26,239 nucleotides of DNA, from the NCBI GenBank assembly GCA_035946175.1, contig DASYZQ010000003.1, positions 1-26,239 on the forward strand, written 5' to 3'. The notes beneath the pieces were generated by a model that was not told the origin of the DNA, searched no databases, and worked only from the letters and a program-made list of their open reading frames with translations. Every line of letters begins with the position of its first letter. Within the stretch, counting starts at the first letter, position 1. Of the stretch, positions 21,848-26,239 are shown in pieces. Source of the stretch: DASYZQ01 sp035946175 (GTDB lineage: Bacteria; Patescibacteriota; Saccharimonadia; Saccharimonadales; UBA4665). Made by a program: the position numbers and the translations under genes.

Positions 21848-22690
21848 ATGTCGCAACCAACGCTCACCGATACGCATTGCCATATTCATGAAGCGCAGGG
21901 CAGCCAGGCAGTTGACAGTCACGGCGTATCGGGCAAGTGGCGACAAGGAGGCGGCCCAGGCCCAGCAGCTATGATTGCTGAGGCTCAAGCTGCGGGGGTA
22001 ACCCGACTCATTTGCGTTGGTACGACAGTTCGGGACAGCGAGCAGGCGGCTGTATTTGCTGCTCAACACACTCAGGTGTGGGCAAGTATAGGCGTGCATC
22101 CGCATGAAGCAGACGATACTCTAACAGACCCAGATCTTAAGCAGCTCAGCAGGCTCGTGGAACGGCCCAAAGTGGTAGCAGTCGGTGAATGCGGTCTGGA
22201 CTATTTTTATCAACACGCCTCACGCAAAGCGCAAAAAGCGCTGTTGCATCATCAGATAGAGCTGGCCATACATGCCGGCTTACCGCTTATATTTCATGTT
22301 CGGGATGCCTTTGACGATTTCTGGCCGATCTTTGACTCATATACCGGCCTTCGCGGCGTGGTCCATAGCTTTACCGCCACTCCAGCCGAGTTGCAGCGGG
22401 TTTTGGATCGTGGTCTGTACGTGGGGCTCAACGGTATCATGACCTTTACTAGAGAACCGCAACAACTGGCGGCTGCCAAAGCCGTACCGTTGGATCGATT
22501 GCTCCTTGAAACGGATGCGCCGTTTTTGACACCTTCTCCATTTCGTGGTACAATTTGTCAACCAAAACATGTGCGGGTTACAGCTGATTTTTTGGGTAAA
22601 CTACGCGATGAGCCCCTTGAAACGCTCGCAGCAGTAACAACACGGAATGCCCAAACGCTGTTTGGCCTAAAAACTCACTCACAAAGGTAG
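21848..22690 (+). CDS. TatD-family metal-dependent hydrolase/DNase
   Basis: 280 residues. TIM-barrel amidohydrolase with metal ligands in DTHCH (8-12), GECGLDYFY, FHVRDA, VHSF and ETDAPFLTP. TatD enzymes are 3'-5' exonucleases/DNases with a suggested role in DNA repair. A Gly-rich insertion (SGKWRQGGGPGP, about 28-39) lies after the first strand, where some relatives have a short loop. AGGA stands 5 bases before the ATG. The metG-tatD order is common in bacteria. In an operon with the downstream genes. Confidence 0.95.
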   Translation: MSQPTLTDTHCHIHEAQGSQAVDSHGVSGKWRQGGGPGPAAMIAEAQAAGVTRLICVGTTVRDSEQAAVFAAQHTQVWASIGVHPHEADDTLTDPDLKQLSRLVERPKVVAVGECGLDYFYQHASRKAQKALLHHQIELAIHAGLPLIFHVRDAFDDFWPIFDSYTGLRGVVHSFTATPAELQRVLDRGLYVGLNGIMTFTREPQQLAAAKAVPLDRLLLETDAPFLTPSPFRGTICQPKHVRVTADFLGKLRDEPLETLAAVTTRNAQTLFGLKTHSQR

Positions 22691-22693
22691 CTC

Positions 22694-22855
22694 ATGAATT
22701 ATGCAAAACAGCAGACCACTATTGGCGAGGTACAACTGAGCCGACGAGCTATCCGGGTTGCGGCAGTGGCAAATGCCAAAGCAGCGATTGCCCGACAATT
22801 CCCCCAACTATTTACGCCAAAACAAGCCAGAGAGCATGCTCCAGAAAATCCGTAG
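22694..22855 (+). CDS. Small 53-residue protein
   Basis: ATG 22694, with AAGG 5 bases upstream, gives MNYAKQQTTIGEVQLSRRAI and ends in TAG at 22855. It begins 3 bases after the tatD stop and overlaps the next gene by 20 bases, as expected for an operon gene. The Ala/Arg-rich middle (VAAVANAKAAIARQF) would form an amphipathic helix. No family recognised. Confidence 0.55.
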   Translation: MNYAKQQTTIGEVQLSRRAIRVAAVANAKAAIARQFPQLFTPKQAREHAPENP

Positions 22856-23186
22856 CCGATTGCCCCTCAAGCACCAGCGGGCGTTTGTCTATATCCGTCT
22901 GCTGCGTGAGGAGGCGGCAATCGGTGGTAGGTTGTTCGGTGTGATCTTGTATGGGACCCGCCGAGAATTTTTTTGCCTCGATGAGCATACCTGGATATGG
23001 CATGAAGAGTGGTTGGATCTACAGGGGCAACCTCATAGCATTGTCACTCGCTATGATGTACGCTCCAATGGTGTGTATAAGGCGCAGGACCATCAACTGT
23101 ATCGGGTGATAGATGAACAGGAAGCACTGCGGTTGTATCGAGCAATTGAGCGATATAACGAGGCGGTCGATGTATTGCTGCAGTAA
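22836..23186 (+). CDS. Conserved-looking 116-residue protein of unknown function
   Basis: 116 residues from ATG 22836; the frame is open to an ATG at 22758, but that would overlap the whole small gene upstream, and the folded sequence starts at MLQKIRSRLPLKHQRAF. It is an alpha+beta protein with a Trp-rich strand (FCLDEHTWIWHEEWLD) and a C-terminal helix (EALRLYRAIERYNEAVDVL). It has no membrane segment. The operon position between tatD and a cysteine desulfurase suggests a housekeeping role, which cannot be read from the sequence. Confidence 0.7.
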   Translation: MLQKIRSRLPLKHQRAFVYIRLLREEAAIGGRLFGVILYGTRREFFCLDEHTWIWHEEWLDLQGQPHSIVTRYDVRSNGVYKAQDHQLYRVIDEQEALRLYRAIERYNEAVDVLLQ

Positions 23187-23195
23187 GGAAATCGC

Positions 23196-24365
23196 ATGAA
23201 TACCGATCTGAATCTTTATTTTGATTACGCCGCAGCCACGCCGATGGATGCGGCAGTCCTGGCGGCTATGCAACCCTATTTCTTTGATTCCTTTTATAAC
23301 CCTTCGGCTACCTATCTGCCTGCTCAGGCGGTCCGAAATGATCTTGAGACTGCGCGGTCCGGTATTGCTGCAATAATTGGCGCAAAACGAAGTGAGATTA
23401 TATTTACCGCTGGCGCGACCGAGGCTAACAACCTGGCCATACGCGGCGTCATGGAACAGTTTTCGGCCAGTAACGTGGTGGTAAGTGCTATCGAGCATGA
23501 GTCGGTCTTGCGCCCGGCAGAAGTCTCTGAACATCGTGTAGCACCGGTTGATGCGGCCGGTATCATTGATATAGCCCGGCTGGCTGATTGTATCGATGAG
23601 CAGACGGTGCTGGTGAGTGTCATGTACGCTAACAACGAGGTTGGCACCGTACAGCCCATTCGGGCTATAGCGAGACTCATCGAGAAAATTCGCCGGCAGC
23701 GCCAGGCAAATGGCAATTCGTTGCCGTTGTATCTTCATAGTGATGCCGCCCAGGCAGCGACATATTTAGATCTGCACGCATCACGTCTGGGGGTGGATAT
23801 GATGAGTCTTAATGGTGGCAAGATATACGGCTCTAAGCAGAGCGGTATTCTCTTTGTTGGTAGCCACGTCAATGTGCTTCCGCTGATTAGTGGCGGCGGG
23901 CAAGAGCGAGGGCTGCGCAGCGGTACTGAGAACGTTGCCGGTGCAATTGGTTTAGCGAAGGCATTAGAGCTTGTTCAGGCGCACCGACATGAAGAATCAC
24001 AACGGCTGCGCATGTTACAGAAGCTATTCGTTGAACAGCTCAAGACTCGGCTGCCGCAAGCCGTTATAAACGGTTCAATCAAGGAGCGCTTGCCGAATAA
24101 CGTCCATATAACCATTCCAGGTACTGACAATGAACGTCTTATACTGGAGCTGGAACAGCAGGGTATCCTATGCGCTGCCGGATCAGCCTGCAGCGCCAGC
24201 AATGAAGAGCCATCACATGTACTTAGGGCAATGGGATTGAGCGACGACCAGGCACGCTCTAGCCTGCGCTTTAGCATGGGCAAATATACTGACGAGTCAG
24301 CAATACGACTGGTCGTCACAGCACTAGCTGAGGTTATTAAAAACATTAATCCTCTAAAACAGTAG
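23196..24365 (+). CDS. Cysteine desulfurase (NifS/IscS family)
   Basis: 389 residues. PLP enzyme that releases sulfur from cysteine for Fe-S clusters or tRNA thiolation. Signatures: YFDYAAATPMD start, AGATEANNLAI, IEHESVLRP (PLP-stacking His), SDAAQA (PLP Asp), the Schiff-base Lys209 in NGGKIYGSK (the usual preceding His is Gly), SGGGQERGLRSGTENV and the persulfide Cys332 in GSACSAS. AAGGA lies 6 bases before the ATG. Last gene of the metG-tatD operon. No IscU or MnmA neighbour is in the window, so the acceptor is unknown. Confidence 0.95.
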   Translation: MNTDLNLYFDYAAATPMDAAVLAAMQPYFFDSFYNPSATYLPAQAVRNDLETARSGIAAIIGAKRSEIIFTAGATEANNLAIRGVMEQFSASNVVVSAIEHESVLRPAEVSEHRVAPVDAAGIIDIARLADCIDEQTVLVSVMYANNEVGTVQPIRAIARLIEKIRRQRQANGNSLPLYLHSDAAQAATYLDLHASRLGVDMMSLNGGKIYGSKQSGILFVGSHVNVLPLISGGGQERGLRSGTENVAGAIGLAKALELVQAHRHEESQRLRMLQKLFVEQLKTRLPQAVINGSIKERLPNNVHITIPGTDNERLILELEQQGILCAAGSACSASNEEPSHVLRAMGLSDDQARSSLRFSMGKYTDESAIRLVVTALAEVIKNINPLKQ

Positions 24366-24388
24366 CATTTTATCTCTGATACCTTGTA

Positions 24389-25045
24389 TCACTCATCAAG
24401 ACCTTGGCTATGTATGAGCCGGGGGCGGAGGACGAGCAGCCGTGTCAGTACCACCGCGGCATGTAAGCCCACTATGGCGAGCAGTAGAGCACCGACGCCA
24501 ATGAACCAATTATGCGTTACAGCGGGATGCAGAGTGGCGACATGGCTGGCCGCAATCACATACGGCAAGGTATGGTAGAGCAGTTGGTGGCAAAGGAAGG
24601 CCAAAACACCTACTGCGCCCAGCCGGATAGCTGCGCGTAGCACTACGTCGGTGAGTATAGATTTTTTGTTTGAGTTCACATAGTGCAGCCGATGGATAAG
24701 TTCATCACCACTGCGCAGCTCATGTACTAACCCTTGTGCGAAAGAATACAGAACAAGCCCGACAACTGCCCAAAATAGGAAGAGCAGCACGTTGTTGATC
24801 AGTTGGTTACTGGCGAGGACTTGAGTAATGTGGCTAGTTGTCTGGTTAACAGAGCTGTGGGCATAGGCCCCGTGCAGGCTGAGCAGACTTTGCTGCAGAT
24901 CACTCCGTGCGCGTGTCAGTAGGCCTGTCCCGACAGCAATGGTAAACGTCGTAGTAATACAGAACAACCCGCTCAACCAGGATGGCTGCAACATCGTCCC
25001 CAACAGCCGCAGGTCTGCTAATCCCACTATATTTTTTTGTGCCAT
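24389..25045 (-). CDS. Four-helix membrane protein of unknown function
   Basis: 218 residues with hydrophobic segments at about 24-44, 84-106, 133-164 and 180-206. A loop of about 40 residues separates the first two. The basic C-terminus (RPRLIHSQGLDE) is probably cytoplasmic. No motif is recognised. TATAAT (25063-25058) with TTGTTT 16 bases upstream ends 12 bases before the ATG, giving a very short leader. It is convergent with the cysteine desulfurase, with 23 bases between, in which GATAC-CTT-GTATC (24378-24390) could form a small hairpin. Confidence 0.7.
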   Translation of the reverse strand: MAQKNIVGLADLRLLGTMLQPSWLSGLFCITTTFTIAVGTGLLTRARSDLQQSLLSLHGAYAHSSVNQTTSHITQVLASNQLINNVLLFLFWAVVGLVLYSFAQGLVHELRSGDELIHRLHYVNSNKKSILTDVVLRAAIRLGAVGVLAFLCHQLLYHTLPYVIAASHVATLHPAVTHNWFIGVGALLLAIVGLHAAVVLTRLLVLRPRLIHSQGLDE

Positions 25046-25057
25046 CGCTACGAAGTT

Positions 25058-25085
25058 ATTATATGGGCTAATCGATATAAAACAA
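25058..25085 (-). promoter_or_regulatory. Promoter TTGTTT-16-TATAAT
   Basis: Minus-strand TATAAT (25063-25058) and TTGTTT (25085-25080), upstream of the gene starting at 25045. The same hexamers occur at 5976-6004. Confidence 0.5.
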
Positions 25086-25165
25086 ATCCGGGCACTGTTT
25101 TACTCATGAAGTAAGATAGCGCGAAAACAGGGCGACGATGCGTTATTGCTCGGCTTCGCTATCAT

Positions 25166-26239
25166 CTATTGGTTTGTAATAGCAAGGGCAAACGCTAAAC
25201 CGATCGCATTGGGCATATCCTCCGCACCAAACCTTTTCATGATACGTGCACGCGCACCCTGAACGCTATTTTGCGATATACCCATACCCTCCATGATCTC
25301 TTTTATACTGAAACCGGCTGCGGCAAGAAAGAATTGAAGATCCTCGTCCTGAGTCAATACAGGCGTTTGTCTGATAGTAGGGCGAGGCATTGCTGCTTCA
25401 TCGAGCCCGCGGTGCAGCAAAAAGGTATATACAATCCTCGGCTGATTCCCTATAGTCCTTAATTTCTTTAGTATTGCATCGACTGTATTACGATGCCGCT
25501 GTATTTGTCTGGCAATCTGTTCGGCTGTATAACCGTTGGCTAAGCCGCTAACAACCGCTTTTTCTCTCTCAGTGAGCTCACGAGGAGGCTGCTCGACATC
25601 TGCGACGAAGGCCTCAATTTGTTGTCGCAGGTCTGCTGATAGCCAATCGCCATAGACAGGATCTCTGTACAACTCAAGGTCGGGCATATTGATATGTGGC
25701 CTCTCCCCCTCTTCAAACTCAGCTAGGCTAGAAGGCCTATCTCCTCCTCCATCACCTCGTCCTGAACCTGCATTATGACCACTACCACTAGAATCAGTTG
25801 ATGGTGTGCTGGGATTGTCAGGGTCTTGTGTGTCTGTGTCTGCCCTATTTCCTGTCTCCACCCCTCTGCTCCTATCCTCTGGCCCTTCTGCTCCCTCTCC
25901 ATCATCACCTACTGCTCTATGGTCAGGCAGGTTGGGTTTGTCCGTGTCTGGTTCTATGGTCTTGGCTGATGGTTGTTCTGATTCTTCTGTAGTAGGTCTA
26001 TCAGGTGCTGAAGGTAATGAAGGGCTGTGGACAGTATCACTGGGACTTATCCTATCGGGTGTAGGACTGTGTGCTGTAGCCTGGGGTTCCACTGAACTAG
26101 TATCAACCACTGCAGTGGTACGGAGCAGGCTGAGGGTAGGGTTAGGGTCTGTTGGGCCTGTGGATATGTCTTGTTCTTCAACTGTAGCTCCTGCTTCAAT
26201 CCCTCCTGTTTCTGATCCATCTGTCTCATGCTGTGGATC
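25166..26239 (-). CDS. Putative regulator with two LuxR-type HTH domains (5' end outside window)
   Basis: At least 357 codons: the frame is open to the window end, so a GTG at 26110 need not be the start. The first ~180 visible residues are a disordered Pro/Ser/Thr/Asp/Gly-rich tail (GSGHNAGSGRGDGGGDRPSS). Two helix-turn-helix domains follow: a clear GerE/LuxR-type one (ELTEREKAVVSGLANGYTAE continuing QIARQIQRHRNTVDAILKKL) and a second, shorter one (AAAGFSIKEIMEGMGISQNS then VQGARARIMKRFG). No receiver or ligand domain is visible. Two HTHs in one chain suggest binding to a two-site operator as a monomer. It could instead be a sigma-like or structural DNA-binding protein. Confidence 0.75.
   Translation of the reverse strand, partial: DPQHETDGSETGGIEAGATVEEQDISTGPTDPNPTLSLLRTTAVVDTSSVEPQATAHSPTPDRISPSDTVHSPSLPSAPDRPTTEESEQPSAKTIEPDTDKPNLPDHRAVGDDGEGAEGPEDRSRGVETGNRADTDTQDPDNPSTPSTDSSGSGHNAGSGRGDGGGDRPSSLAEFEEGERPHINMPDLELYRDPVYGDWLSADLRQQIEAFVADVEQPPRELTEREKAVVSGLANGYTAEQIARQIQRHRNTVDAILKKLRTIGNQPRIVYTFLLHRGLDEAAMPRPTIRQTPVLTQDEDLQFFLAAAGFSIKEIMEGMGISQNSVQGARARIMKRFGAEDMPNAIGLAFALAITNQ

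Noticed and set aside
23019..23738. 239-codon minus-strand frame under the cysteine desulfurase
   Set aside because: Antisense shadow of a well-supported gene, Cys/His/Arg-rich composition without motif.

Overview
The window looks like a chromosomal piece of a small-genome bacterium of the Patescibacteria (CPR), most likely a Saccharibacteria (TM7) relative. This is an inference. It rests on the mix of a minimal housekeeping run (metG, tatD, cysteine desulfurase), many single-pass surface proteins of unknown family, abundant short hypothetical genes, and the standard genetic code (TAA, TAG and TGA all end good genes). No rRNA or species-level marker is present.

Layout. 1-1084: a complete IS481-type insertion sequence with inverted ends. 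1145-8138: single genes in both orientations: a four-helix membrane protein, msrA, a 598-residue membrane-anchored propeller-like protein, a RibD/DHFR-fold reductase, a divergent pair of unknown soluble proteins, and a second membrane-anchored propeller-like protein. 8226-8822: an alpha/beta hydrolase. 8952-14224: a four-gene surface-carbohydrate cluster: a GH26-like glycosidase with Ig and Fn3 domains and a C-terminal anchor, a membrane-tethered cupredoxin-fold protein, a NodB-type deacetylase, and a membrane-anchored protein resembling alpha/alpha-toroid glycosidases. 14265-15180: a small membrane protein, tRNA-Cys, a deoxyribosyltransferase-like protein and tRNA-Leu(UAA).

15181-19190 is an accessory island directly 3' of tRNA-Leu. 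It holds a 378-residue unknown protein, a MazG-like protein, a RHH/RelE-type toxin-antitoxin pair, a DUF-type membrane protein, decayed small genes and an IS1595 (ISXO2-like) remnant. Three copies of a ~63-nt direct repeat, each ending in the same CGCGCAC(CA) as the tRNA 3' end, divide this island into three segments of 1.0-1.6 kb. This is the most unusual structure in the window: it looks like serial cassette insertion at a tRNA end, with no recombinase inside the window.

19235-24365: two Nudix hydrolases, then a housekeeping operon: metG, tatD, a 53-codon small gene, a 116-residue unknown gene and a cysteine desulfurase. 24389-25045 (minus): a four-helix membrane protein. 25166-26239 (minus): a putative regulator with two LuxR-type HTH domains behind a long disordered N-terminus; its 5' end lies beyond the window.

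A recurring regulatory theme is that genes standing first after an intergenic gap have a -10 box 5-12 nt before the ATG and no Shine-Dalgarno, which implies leaderless or near-leaderless mRNAs. Genes inside operons carry normal Shine-Dalgarno sequences. I used this rule to re-assign several start codons.
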